Assembly: GCF_010389155.1 (NCBI RefSeq)
Contig: NC_057765.1
Location: forward strand, 28,894,980-28,958,979
Origin: Erigeron canadensis
Lineage: Eukaryota; Streptophyta; Magnoliopsida; Asterales; Asteraceae
DNA: 64,000 nt
Reading direction: 5' to 3'
The first letter of the stretch is position 1. Each line of letters opens with the position of its first letter. Made by a program: the position numbers and the translations under genes. Under the pieces are notes generated by a model. It did not search any database, was not told the DNA's origin, and was given only the letters and a program-made list of their open reading frames with translations. Of the stretch, positions 32,166 through 44,502 are shown one piece after another.

Positions 32166-35100
32166 ATGTCTTCTGTTCCCAGCCTGTGAACACACGTGAC
32201 TTTGGTTACGTGTCAACACCTCCTAAGTTCGAGCCCAAAGATTTTGGGTCTTGGAAGGAGAGAATGCTTCTTCACATCGCTGGTGTGGAACCCTATTTAA
32301 TGACAATATTAAATGAGGGTCCATATGTGCCGATGTACGTCCAAAGGACTCCAGGAGCTACACCTGAAGCTCCTGAAATAGTCACTGACCTGGTTAAACC
32401 AGAGGTCCAATGGACTGATGAAGAAAGAAAGCTGGTAAATCTTGATGCCAGACTTAAAAACATGATTATAGTGACTCTTCCTACTGAAATCATGAAACTG
32501 GTCATCAAGTATCCCTCCTCAAAGGAAGTATGGGATAGACTTGTCAGCACATATGAAGGCTCTGCTGACCTCATTAAAATCAAGAAAATTGATTAAAAAG
32601 AGCCTATGAAATTTCTTCTCTCTTCCCGATGAAAGTCTTGAGAGCACTACACTCGCTTTAAAGGATTGCTCAATGATATGACAAATGTTGGCATTACCCA
32701 TGATAACTTTGAGGTATGTCACAAATTCATTGATTCTCTTCCACTTAAGTGGCAAAACTTAAGACAAACTCTTCGTACGACGAAGAAAATCCAAGACTTT
32801 GATCTTGAAGAACTTTTTGGTACTCTTCAATTTGAAGAAAGAGCATTGGCTCAAAATATTCGAGCTTCTGCTGATGCCAAAAGGCATGCTGGCTCTTCCT
32901 CTTCTTTGTCAGCATCTCTTCTCATCCTATTTCTGATCCAGTTGCTCTTGTCTCTACTGAGCCCATCGATCTCTATGATGGTGCCAGTACCTCAAATCTT
33001 CCAGCATCAATTCAGACTCTCATTAATGAGCTGGATGATGAAGAAAAACAAGAAATGTTTAATGACTTCATGGGCTTTGCCCTGGTCGCTGGAAGAAATA
33101 CTCTAAAAGGTGGAATAATCGAAAAACGATTACTCCCCTCAAACCTCCTGTTGATAAATCACAGGAAGAATGCTGGAGGTGTGGCAGGAAAGGTCACTAT
33201 CAGAAGGAGTGTAGAGTCTCCTTGCCCAATCCTGCTGCCTCCAAAACTAATCCTCCCAAATTGCTGATGATTATAGGAACAAATATTATCAGCTGAAGGC
33301 CAAGGTTGCTGAAACAGAGGATAAAGTCCCAGCAAAAGGATTGATTGCTGAGGAACATGATTGGGCTGACTCAGATGATTCTGATGATGACGATTATGTT
33401 GATGCTATGTGCCTTATGGCACTTGCTGACAGTGATGCTCTGACCAAGGATCAAGTCTCAAGTCAGTGGGTGAACGTCACTGTTAAAAAGGTACACTCTC
33501 TTCTTTCTCCTTCAAGTCAAGACAAGACCAAAATCATTGAGTCTTTGTCTTGTGATCTTCAGTTCGTAGAAAGTCTACGTGCTGAACTTCAATCCAAACT
33601 TAACTCTGCTGGAGTAGAGTTGAGTGAAAAATCTGAAAAACTTATGAAATTGAAGAATGTTCATGTTGAACTTCAATCTCATGAGTTGATAACTCAAAAA
33701 CTTCAACTTGAGAATGAATCTCTCAAGGCTGAAGTTTCTAATCTAAAGAAGATTGTGACCTCCTGGTCAAAGGCTTCTAAATTCCATCATCAATGCTTGA
33801 GCGAACAAGTTCCTGCTCAAGTACAAGCAGTAATTGGTGGCAACTTTGATGTTGCTGCCTCCATTGCTGACTCCTTTAAAGATGATGTAAAGCCTGAAGT
33901 ATCCATTCCTCCACCTTGTTCGTCTTCCATCTCACTTGATGAAATGAAGAAGTGGTATTTTGTCAAAGGACAAAATGACTATCATGCTGAGATGGACACC
34001 TAAGCTTCAGCACCTTCTAGTGATCCCTCTTCTCAAAATGCTAAAAGTACTAGTACTTCTACCAGTACTTTTAACATGTTCTCTCATCTCCCTATTGTTG
34101 GCATGTTGCCACATGAAGGGAGAGTTCAATATTCTCCTCCAAGAACCTTCAAAGGAGATATCTCAAGCGATGGGTATGTACCTATTGCTCCTCAGCCTCT
34201 ATCTCCAAAAGGTGCTGAACCTTTCAAAAGAAGCACCATTGCTGCTCCATATGACTATGGTATCCCTCAGCAGGACCATCATGTCAGCCAGCAAATTTCT
34301 GGTGCTAAATCTCTCAACTTGAACCTTCTCATACAAATTCTATGATAGAACAAATAAATAGAAGGGTCAGGTTCGCTGATGAAAGACACCAGCAGATACC
34401 TCCCACAAAGAGTGTACATGCTGATGTTGTATCTCATTCCTTACCCTCAAAATCAAATCTAAGGCATGTCACACAAAAAAGGAAAACAGCCTTCTCTGAA
34501 TAAATCGGACACTCCTCCGAGGACACTTCCCTCATCAGCAGGTAAGGCTTATAACTCCTCAGCGAGGATGTTTGCCTCATCAGCAAACAAGGTATTACTC
34601 CTCAAAGAGGACATGTGCCCTCTCAGCACTATCAATCATCTATTTCCAACAAGGAGTATCTACCTCATAGGCAAATGAGGTCGATCACTCCAAAGCGTCA
34701 AGTCAGATCCACTACTCCTATTCGTGAGAATCTGCCTCAGCAGGGTTCCTCTTCTTCTCAGCCTGCTGGGAAGCAAGCTTGGACCATGATCAGAGGACAT
34801 TTGCCTCCTCAAAATCATAATAGTGACTCCATACTTGGACCAGTTCCTCAAATGCCCCGTCCTAAGCTTAGACAAAGGAATAAGTCCAAATCCAAGCAAA
34901 AGAGCATGGCTTCCTCTTCTCCTCAAATAAATGAACTCACTCAGCGAGTGAATGATTTCATCTCAACTGAGGGATTTTCTCATTCAAAGTCAAGGCAATT
35001 CCTCTGACAATAAATGCTATCTCTGTAGCAGTAGAGGACATGTTGCTTCTGAATGTGTTCTATTCTGTCCTAAAGATGCTCCAATAGTTGTATGTGAACC

Positions 35101-35493
35101 TAAATTCCTACAGCTGCTGAAACATCTTCCTCTTTTAACAGGATCAGTGAGAACTCTCTACTGAACCTGTTATCAGTGACTCTTCCTCTGTCACTAATTC
35201 AAGTATTGCTGACTACATTGCTGCTCAGCGCATTGAAATTCCCCATTCTCAAAGGGTGTTTCTAATGCTTGGGGGCAACCCACAATGCTGGTTGAATTCA
35301 GTGCTCCTGAAGTTGTGAGCAGCTTTGCTTACCTTCATAGCAATGAAACCAGCATCCTGCCCCCAATGAAGAAAATCCTATCCCTTTCTCAGTAGGAAAT
35401 CATCATACTCTGGTAGAGGCTCTCTCTGTAGAGCCAACTTCCTCCACTGAAATTCCTCCAGAGAATCCTGCTGACATAGGTTTGGATGAATAA
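32166..35493 (+). pseudogene. gag: gag of the SIRE element, broken (copy 2)
   Basis: Same gene as 18506-21856. Breaks include a missing T near 32185, several missing bases at 32595-32650, near 32910, 33098 and 33262, an in-frame TAA at 34001-34003 (AAA in copy 1) and more near 34310-34600 and 35105-35370. Nearly all are single-base losses in short homopolymers, the pattern of unpolished long reads. The gag stop again overlaps the pol ATG (35486-35493). Confidence 0.85.
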
Positions 35494-38400
35494 AGTGATC
35501 CTTACCCTCTCTTCATCCATGCAGGGCTCGCTAGGAAAAGGAGTGTGGTATTTGGACAGTGGCTGTTCAAAACACATGACAGGCTCGAAATCCCTGCTGG
35601 ATGACTATACTGAGGCACCTGGTCCTACAGTGGTGTTTGGTGATAACTCCACTGGCCAGACTGAAGGATATGGTCTTCTTTCTAATGGCCTTATAAAATT
35701 CTCAAAAGTTGCTTATGTAAATGGACTAAAGCATAATCTCATCAGCATAAGTCAACTATGTGATGCTGACTACAAAGTAATCCTTGATAAGCATCAAGGC
35801 ACTGTAGTAAACATCAACAAGGAAGTCGTCTTGGTTGCTCCAAGAAAAAGAGATGTATATCTTGTAGACTTCACTCCTATCAAAACTGATAGTGAGACTT
35901 GTTTCTTTGCTAAGTCAGCATCTGAGTTAAACTGGTTATGGCACAAGCGAATGTCGCATGTGAACTTCAAAACCATAAACTCACTGGCCAAAAGAACCTT
36001 GTTCGTGGCCTTCCTCCTCTCTCTTTTGAAAAAGATAGACTATGTGGTGCTTGTGAAAAAGGCAAATGCCATAGAGCAACTTTTAAAACTAAACAAGCCA
36101 ACTCTGTTAAGGGTTGCTTTCACCTTCTTCACATGGACCTTTTTGGTCCAGTGAACGTCCAAAGTCTAAAGGGTAGCAAATACACTTTGGTAATTGTGGA
36201 TGAATATTCACGATATACTTGGACAATCTTCCTAAATTCTAAGAGTGATGCTGCTGATGAGATCATCAAATTCATTAAGAAAATGGAAAATCTCAACAGC
36301 ATAAGGGTCAAAGAACTCAGAAGTGATCATGGCACTGAGTTTAGAAACCACACTCTTGAAACCTTTTGTGCTGATCAAGGGATCTCACAAAACTTCTCTT
36401 CCACTAGAACTCCTGAGCAAAATGGTGTTGCTGAAAGGAGAAATAGAACTCTTATAGAGGCAGCACGCACTATGCTCAGTGAGTCCTCTCTTTCAAATAG
36501 GTTTTGGGCTGAAGCAGTCAACACTGCTTGTCACACCCAAAATAGATGCCTCATTGTCAAAAGACATGACAAAACTGCATATGAGTTTTGAGAGGAAAGA
36601 AACCTCAAATCAAATACTTTCATGTATTTGGATGTCCTGTCTTCATTCTTAATAATAAGGATCATTTAGGAAATTTGATCCTAAAGCTGATGATGGTTAC
36701 TTTGTTGGATACTCTTCTATAAGCAAAGCTTTTAGAGTATTCAACACTCGTCTTCAAAAGTGGATGAATCAATTCATGTCACTTTTGATGAGAGCTCTTC
36801 AGCTCTTAAAGATATCCAGCCATCTTCCACTGAAGAAATCTTCAATGGGTTTAGTAACCCTACTATGGAAGATGCTGACTCGTTTGAGGATACTTCTTGC
36901 TCGCCTCCTCCTGATCAGCAACTCACTAAGGATAGTGAAGCTGATCCTGAGCTAGAGCAAGTTGCTGCTCATATCTATACGATTGAGCCAGTTGAACCTA
37001 TCTTAAGGTCAATCCATGCAGCATCAGCCAAACCTAGATCACTGGCTGATGATGTGCAAGTTAATGACCCTGCTGATGAAGTATTTCATGATGCTTCAGC
37101 TCACACTGAAGACATGGTGTCTGCTGAGGACCCCATTATTGAAACCTTAAATCAGCCAAATTGCTCTACCGATCAAGCTTCTCTTAATCCTTCAATTACC
37201 ATTGATTTCTCCTCTTATTCTTCTGCTGATCCAATGCAAATATCTTCCGCTGCCCCTCTAGGTTCATCAAGTGTTCCATCACTTAAATGGACTTCCAGTC
37301 ACCCTGCTCACCAGATTATTGGTGATCCTCAGCAGGGCATTGTGACTAGATCAGCGACAAGAAACACATGTCTATATGTTAATTTCTTGTCAATGATAAC
37401 TCCTAAGAATATTGGAGAAGCCATGGTTGATCCATCTTGGGTTGCTGCCATGCAAGAAGAACTAACTCAATTCCAAAGACAACATGTTGGTTCTTAGTTC
37501 CTCTTCCTCCTGGCAAAGAACCCATTGGAACTAAGTGGGTTTATAGGAATAAATGGATGAAGATGGTGTTGTTACTCGCAACAAGGCTAGGTTAGTTGCT
37601 CAAGGGTACCTTCAAGAAGAAGGAGTCGACTATGACGAAACCTTTGCACCAGTGGCTAGACTTGAAGCAATACGCTTATTCCTGGCACATGCTGCTTATC
37701 GAAACTTCACTATATATCAAATGGATGTCAAGAGTGCCTTCTTAAATGGAAAACTCGAAGAAGAAGTTTTTGTGAAGCAGCCACCTGGTTTTGAAGATCT
37801 AACCAAGCCACACCACGTCTATCGTCTTTACAAAGCATTGTATGGTCTTAAACAAGCTCCCAGAGCTTGGTATGACACTCTCTCTGAATTTCTTCTTTCT
37901 CATGAATTTCAGCGAGGATCTATAGACTCCACCCTTTTTATCTATAGAAAGGGTGTTCATGTTCTCTATGTACAAATATATGTCGATGACATCATATTTG
38001 GATCCTCCAGTAAGAAACTTTGCAACAAATTTAGCTCACTAATGTCCTCTCATTTTGAAATGAGCATGATGGGTGAGCTAACCTTCTTCCTTGGTTTACA
38101 AATTCGCCAGCTCACTGATGGCATCTTTATAAACCAAGAAAAATATATTCGAGACATGCTTGCCAAATTTGATATGACTAATATCACTACTAAGTCAACT
38201 CCCATGTCTCCTCCTAACAATCTCCATGCTGACCCTGATGGTAAGCATGTGAATTCCACATTATATCGTGGAATGATTGGCTCTCTAATGTATCTCACAG
38301 CTAGTCGTCCCGACATTATGTTTGCTACTTGCTTGTGTGCAAGATATCAAGCATCCCCAAGGGAGTCTCATCTTCTCGCTGTCAAACGTATCTTCAAATA

Positions 38401-38938
38401 TCTCAAAGGGACCTCCTCTTTAGGTCTTTGGTATCCCAAGGATTCTTCCTTTGACTTAGTTGCATACTCTGACTCTGACTATGCTGGTTGCATGTTAGAT
38501 AGGAAAAGTACCAGTGGTGGATGTCAACTGTTGGGGGGAAGGCTGACTAGTTGGTCTAGTAAGAAACAGCATACAGTTTCCATCTCCACTGCTGAAGCAG
38601 AGTATGTGTCTGCAGCAAGTTGTTGTGCACAAGTCCTTTGGATGAAAAACCAACTTGCTGACTATGACTTAAATTTTTCAAAGATCCCCATCATGTGTGA
38701 TAACACAAGTGCTATTGCTATCACACATAATCCTGTTCAACATTCCAAAACTAAACATATTGACATTAGGTATCACTTCATTCGTGACCATGTCATGAAA
38801 GGGGATGTTGAAATCTACTTCATTCCCACTGATGACCAACTTGCTGACATCTTCACTAAACCTTTAGATGAAAAGCGATTCAAGGATCTCGTCAGCAGGT
38901 TGGGTATGTTAAATGGTGATTTTACAAGTTCAACATGA
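35486..38938 (+). pseudogene. pol: pol of the SIRE element, broken (copy 2)
   Basis: The domains are the same as in copy 1, but here the integrase Glu is present (GAA at 36433-36435) and the codon that is a stop in copy 1 is CAA (36606-36608). The frame is broken by single-base losses near 35992, 36587, 36672, 36758, 37489 and 37550. From 37553 to 38938 it is open and covers reverse transcriptase (YVDD) and RNase H to the end, including the G run that lost a base in copy 1. The conserved GMIGS and ADIFTKP forms are present. Confidence 0.88.
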
Positions 38939-39026
38939 TCACTCATGTTTTGCTGCCCATATTCCTTTTATGAAGATGAGCAGCGACTTCTTAAGTCAAA
39001 GTTATCAGCGAGCTCTTCCTTTACTT

Positions 39027-39449
39027 GTTGATCCCTGTTGCTTTGGGAAAAAGCAAAATAAAGGCAATGGAAAGCCAAAAGTTTCCATCTAGTCCAGCAG
39101 CAAACGGCTGCTGGTAAAGACATCTAAAATCCGTTGATCCCTGATGCTTTGGGAAAAAGCATAACAAAAGTAATAGGGTGCTGAAAGTCCTATCTAGTCC
39201 AGCAGCAAACGGCTGCTGGTAAAGACATCTAAAATCCGTTGATCCCTGATGCTTTGGGAAAAAGCATAACAAAAGTAATAGGGTGCTGAAAGTCCCTATC
39301 TAGTCCAGCAGCAAACGGCTGCTGGTAAAGACGTCTAAAATCCGTTGATCCCTGATACTTTGGGAAAAAGCATAACAAAAGTAATAGGGTGCTGAAAGTC
39401 CCTATCTAGTCCAGCAGCAAACGGCTGCTGGTAAAGACGTCTAAAATTC
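39027..39449 (+). repeat. 4-unit triple-hairpin array (copy 2)
   Basis: Units start at 39027, 39133, 39238 and 39344. The second is one base shorter because a C is missing from the H2 arm (AGTCCTAT). Otherwise identical to 25396-25819, including the paired changes between unit 1 and units 2-4. Confidence 0.9.
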
Positions 39450-40020
39450 GTTGATGGCTGACAATTTGCCAAAAATTGTTCAATATTCATCAGCATCTAC
39501 CTCTTTTAATTCTGTTAAGGTGCTGATCAAAACTTGGTAACCATTTTTTTTAAAATTTTGTACAACCCTTCAGTGGATACCTCTAGATATCTGAGTGTAT
39601 TCCACTACGTATTTTTGTTAATATAATATTATATAAATATCCCAAACGGTTACCTCGATTTACTCCCAAATGGGCTACTTGTACACTGTATACGCTGTAT
39701 AAACTCGAGTGCAGTTGAAATCGTGGTTCATCTGGTCACATCATACATCTCTCATACGTATATAGGTACAGTGTCCTTTTAATTCAAAATAATTTTTTTT
39801 ATTGCCACGTATGAAAGAGAGTACCCACCACAACCCACTTTTACAGTTATGGGACCCATATCCATGCCATATATATGTAAATCTCTTCTTTTTCACCCTC
39901 TCTTACGTTCACTTCTTTCTAATAATCTTTCACATCCTCTCAAACTCTTCATATTCACTTAAATCTTTCTCATTTCTTGCAATATTCATTCACTCAAATC
40001 TTTCATCACTTACATCAAAA

Positions 40021-43000
40021 ATGACTTCTTCATCAGAACAACAAAACATTTCTTATCTCAACTCCAAGGTATTTGATAATGAAGGCATAAATCCTTCTAA
40101 TCAAGTATCTTTCCAAGCATCAAAACTGGTCATTAAGGCCAATAACTATCTGGGATCTGTAGAGATCCCATCAAAAATAAAAGGGTACTTCTCCATGTTG
40201 GATTTCATTATGGGATGCCCAGCCAGAAAGGCCATCTACTCGGACCCAAAAGAATGTGTGTGTCCACCTCCTTAGAGAGTTTTGGTGGACATGTGATTAC
40301 AAGGTTGCCAGTAGCACCATCACTGGAACTGTACTGAAAGGAGAACATACTATCTCCATCTTAGTAGAATCATTGAGGGATGCTCTTCGTCTTCCCAAAC
40401 AATTGGAAGAGCATCCATATGTGGAGTTGGTCCCCATTGGAGTATGGAAGGAATGGTTGTTAACCATTGGGTATGGGACCAACACTGAACCTGCACAACC
40501 TGTGCACAGCAACCCACAGAAGAAATATCTGCCTGGTGTTTGGAGGCTGCTGTTCACCCATGTAATTCAGTGTCTGGGTGGCAACAGTGGCTCTTTTGAT
40601 CAGGCCACTGCTGCACAAATGCAGATGATTTATGCGCTGGCAAATGGTCGCAACATTGACTTTGCCAGCGTAATTTTTGAAGATTTAAAAGGGAAGGTCA
40701 CCATCAAGAACAGATCAAACTCTGTCCCCTTCACTCGCTTTCTCTCACTGATTTTCAAAAGGGAGCTGAAGGAAAAGTATCTCCCTGAAGGGGCTCAATT
40801 CATTCTCTCTCCCAGGGTTGCAAGCTCTGTGTACAAGATTCCTGCTTGTGACCCTGAACAATTTGATGCCAAGTATGTTGTGCTTTCCCCTAAAATGAAA
40901 CAGGTACTTTATTCAGTATACCCTAATGTATATAGACCTAACCCTGCTGGAGCTGGTATGCTGATAATCCCCCCAGCAACCTCCAAAGCTCCCAAGAAAA
41001 CCAAAACAATTTCTTCTTCTTCCACTTCACCTCCTGCTGCTGTCCCAAAACAGCAGCAGCGAGTATCAAAGGGCAAAACTACTAAGGTTAAGAAGTCCTC
41101 ACTGCCCAAGGACAATAGAGACCCAGCCAGCCCATCAGCAGCCTCAAAAAAGGCTGCTGACGAGAAAAAGGGTAACCGCAAGCAGCCACCTCAACCTTCT
41201 GTAGGCGAGGTTGGTGAAGATCAAGGGCCACCCCAGCCCATTAGAGTTGAGTCAACCGAATTAATCATTCCCTCTTCTTCTCTACCCTCTGAGTCGTTGT
41301 CAGCAGCCATATCACAGGTGTTGCTAGAGACAACAAAATCTACGGCCGATGATGCTTTGGTGATACAACACACTGAAGCTGAGGCACCCGGTTCCCCTAC
41401 CCCTCTAAATGTCTCTGGAGAAGGAATGGCTGTTGAAGGTAGTGGTGTCGAGGAAGGTGAAAATGTTGAAGGGGATGATAATGATGAGAGTGATCTGGAC
41501 TTGGGAGAATTTGTGGCGGATGAGTTCCAGCTGGATTCCTCCATCCAGGCTGATGAAATAGAAGCAAGTGATATGGAGGTGGATGAAGAGGCTGCTGCTG
41601 CTGATGGTGAAAAAGCAGCAGCCGTAAACGAAAATGTAGAAGTTGCTGCTGTTGACAACATTGCAGCAGCAACTAACGAAAGTACTCAAGAAGCTGCTGC
41701 TGATGATAATGTAGCAGCTAATACTGAAGAAATTGAGGTGCAACCTCAAGTCATGTCTGTCGATTCTCAAATCGTTGACATGCTGACTAGAGTTGAACAC
41801 CAACTGAACGATCTCACCAAGGCTGCCACAATCGCTGTACAACTCAAAACTAATGAAGATGACAGATTGGTGAAGATCTTGGAGAATTGGTACAGCAAGC
41901 AGAATGAAAACACTGCCAGCATTGAGACAATAAAAGATAAATCTATATCTATGGCTGCTGATCAAGAAAAACTTCGCACCTATACAAACTCTATCAAAAA
42001 GGATCAGCAGGTCATTCGTGGGCTTTCTCGATCGCTGTGCAAAATGGGACCTGCTGTACGGTTCTCAGCTCAAAAAGCATGCAGCAGTAGTGATTCAGCT
42101 GCTGCTGAAGTAAAAACAGTGGCCAACCTGGTTTCTCGTCTTACCTCCCAGGTTGAAGAAAACACCAAGGCTATCAAGGCCTTGGAAACCACTGTGGCCA
42201 GTCTTCCTCCTCCTCAAGTTTCATTTACTGAGGAAGATCGTAAGTGCCAACAAAACTTGGAGCAAGAAGTTGGGGATATCAAGAAGATGCTGTCCCAACT
42301 TCTTCAGCAGCAGGCTGCTCCGGCAGCAACGGTGGAGGTAGTAGTTAATGATACTACCTCCAAGGGGGAGAAAGTAGATGCTGCTGTCATGGCACTTGTC
42401 AGTGAAGCAGTAAATAAAGCTGTCAATGACATTTATGAAGCTTCAGCTGACAAGATTGTAAATGAACAAAATGATGCAGCGGCCACTGATGAAATGGAAA
42501 TAGTGGCCGCCAGCGAAGAAAAGGTGGATTCTCCCCCTGCTGTTACTGAGGGGGAGACAAGGACTGATGCTCTCCCTGCTAGTGTTGAGGGGGAGACGGC
42601 TATAGAAACATCTGCTGAAGGGGAGCAACAACTGATAGTTACTGAAGCTCCCCAAGTTGAAGAGGAAATGAGTCCTCGTGCACAGAATACATCCATCACA
42701 TCCCCAGCAGGAAATCAATTTCAAGTCATTGATGTCTTATCAATCATTGCTGAGGGAAAGACTCAAGAGGAGGCCCTGGAGGAGCTGGATAGGCTGAAAG
42801 CTAACAAGGAAAATGAGAAGAAAAACCTTGATTATATCAAGCAGCTGGCCCTCTTGGAGAAGGATGAGATGGATGGGGAGCAAAGAATGCTGCTAACCAC
42901 TGGTGGGCCTCAAGCTCTCTACAGACAGACACAAGCTGACTTAGAACAAAGATTGAAAGAAAAAAGAGAAAAGTTTGAGAGCGAGAAGGCCAAGTGGATA

Positions 43001-43675
43001 AAAATCATGAATGATAGAAAGAGGAAGGAGAAAATAACTGCTGTAGAAGTTCACAAAGCTGCCATGGGAACGAAAACCAATCTGAAGTTCCTAAGAGAAG
43101 GGCACAGTGTCCCAACCAAGATTGAAGATGTAAAAGTAACTAACTTGGGGGCTTCAGAATGGTATGAGATCTATACGATCATTAAGGATAAAAAGGCTGC
43201 CAGCTATGAACAACTTCAGGGGATGCTGAAAAGTTATTTTGAAAAGGCACTGAAGTTTGAAACAAAGTTCAAGGCAGATCTTCCCATGCTAAGGGCAGTC
43301 TTTGGGTCTTCAGCAGCTGTATCCTCCTCAGCAGGCAGGCGTGTCCCAAAAAGAAAGCTTGCTGTACAACCCTTGCCTGCTGACCTTCCTCCTATCTCTG
43401 GTGATGCAGCATTAAATCTAAGGCTTCCTCCCAGGTGTTCTTTTGAAGAAGGAAAAATTCTTGAAGAACCTGCTGGCATTTTCTTCCAAAACTTTAGGAA
43501 TGATCAACTCTTTTTCAGGCTGGCAGAAATTGAGCAAGCATCCACTGGTTTCCTGATCAGCATCAGAAGAAGATTTGCTAAGATGATCAGTGCTCGCTCA
43601 GTAATCAGCAGGATTGATGAGGAACTAATGAAGCCAGCGAGAAGAGATGATCCAGTACTTAGAATTGCCAAGTAG
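40021..43675 (+). CDS. third (env-position) ORF of the SIRE element, about 1,217 residues, one frameshift (copy 2)
   Basis: The better reading of the third ORF. The start MTSSSEQQNISYLNSK is in one frame and the remainder, from 40256 on, in another; the local difference from copy 1 is at 40252-40258, where copy 1 is continuous. Regions: an N-terminal folded domain (about 1-270), a basic Pro/Ser/Lys linker (about 300-380), an acidic Ala-rich stretch coded by GCT/GCA runs (about 470-570), coiled-coil segments (about 580-620, 680-760 and 910-1000) and a basic C-terminal part (GRRVPKRKL, RIAK). No signal peptide or hydrophobic membrane helix is visible, so an envelope function is not supported. 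The position and length match the extra ORF of the SIRE lineage. The biochemical role is unknown; the coiled coils suggest self-association or a host-binding role. Confidence 0.8.
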
Positions 43676-43819
43676 GAAGACGCTTGGGAGATAGAGGCAG
43701 CTAATCTTTAGATGTCTATTTTGTAAAAGCTTTATGCTCAACTTGTAATTCACTCCATGATATAAAAAGACGTCTTCAGCTCATATTCACTTATATGTCT
43801 AAAAATAATTGTCATCCAG

Positions 43820-43879
43820 CAAGTCTCCTCAGCTAATAGGGGGAGATTGTTAAGTCTGGAATTCGCTGAAGGAGACTTG
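43820..43879 (+). other. inverted repeat enclosing the polypurine tract
   Basis: Left arm CAAGTCTCCTCAGC (43820-43833) and right arm GCTGAAGGAGACTTG (43865-43879) pair over 14 positions with one bulged base. The 31-base loop holds the polypurine tract (ATAGGGGGAGAT, 43836-43847) and the first bases of the 3' LTR. The left arm is internal sequence and the right arm is LTR, so the structure exists only at the 3' end of the genomic RNA or DNA. Confidence 0.75.
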
Positions 43880-44502
43880 AAAATTGAAACATGTCGTCAG
43901 CAAGTCTCCTAACAATTTGTCAGCAGACGAAGAGACATCTTCAGCGGGATGCATGCTGAGCTAGCTTGTCTTGGCGGGAAATTTTCAAACTAGACAAAGA
44001 CAAAAAGGACACATGGTGATTAACTAACTGTAATTTGCCCTAAATGGTAAATGTACATGTTAGGACCAAAGCAAGGGTTCTCTCTCTCTCTTACCCGATT
44101 TGGTATAGAAGACAATAGGCACATGATTCAAGTACCATGAGCCAATTAGAAGTCGACAACCACCATAAAGTCACAATCAAAGCAGGCTGCGTTGACTCAA
44201 GTCTTCCCCTATATAAAGCATCACAGCCTCATTGTTTCAAGAGCGTCTAGCCTTCTAAAAGTGTGTAATTGCTTATGTTTTTCTTATCTTCCTAGACTAA
44301 GCAATTATCTATGTTCTTTTGTATTCTTGTAAGTCAAGTGTAAGATCAACCATGTATTCATCGTTTAATCAATGATACATATGATTATCCTTGCATTGAT
44401 GTATTGCAATTGAACTTAACATTGTTCTTGTTGTTTACTTTCTTGCTTATTTTCTGTCTTGTATTCTAAATTAAACATAAGTTGTGCAATCGTGGACCAT
44501 CA
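43848..44502 (+). repeat. 3' LTR of the SIRE element (better reading)
   Basis: 655 bases from TGTTAAGTCTGG to GGACCATCA, followed by the target duplication GAACT (44503-44507). The TATA box is at 44210-44217. It shows about 1.4 percent divergence from the 5' LTR by eye. Confidence 0.92.

Larger units (their letters stand above)
32043..44502 (+). mobile_element. SIRE-type retrotransposon, second reading (assembly copy 2)
   Basis: It starts nine bases before the end of the 5' LTR, matching 18381 onward, and runs through gag, pol, the hairpin array, the third ORF and the 3' LTR to the same GAACT (44503-44507). There is no 5' LTR body. Single-base deletions are frequent from the gap to about 37560 and rare afterwards, the mirror image of copy 1. 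Taken together, 18381-31942 and 32043-45641 are most simply two overlapping contig ends. Confidence 0.9.

Noticed and set aside
17736..44502. Two independent insertions of the same retrotransposon family in tandem
   Set aside because: The second copy has no 5' LTR body, both copies have the same GAACT and the same F-box flank, and read quality drops towards the N gap from both sides.
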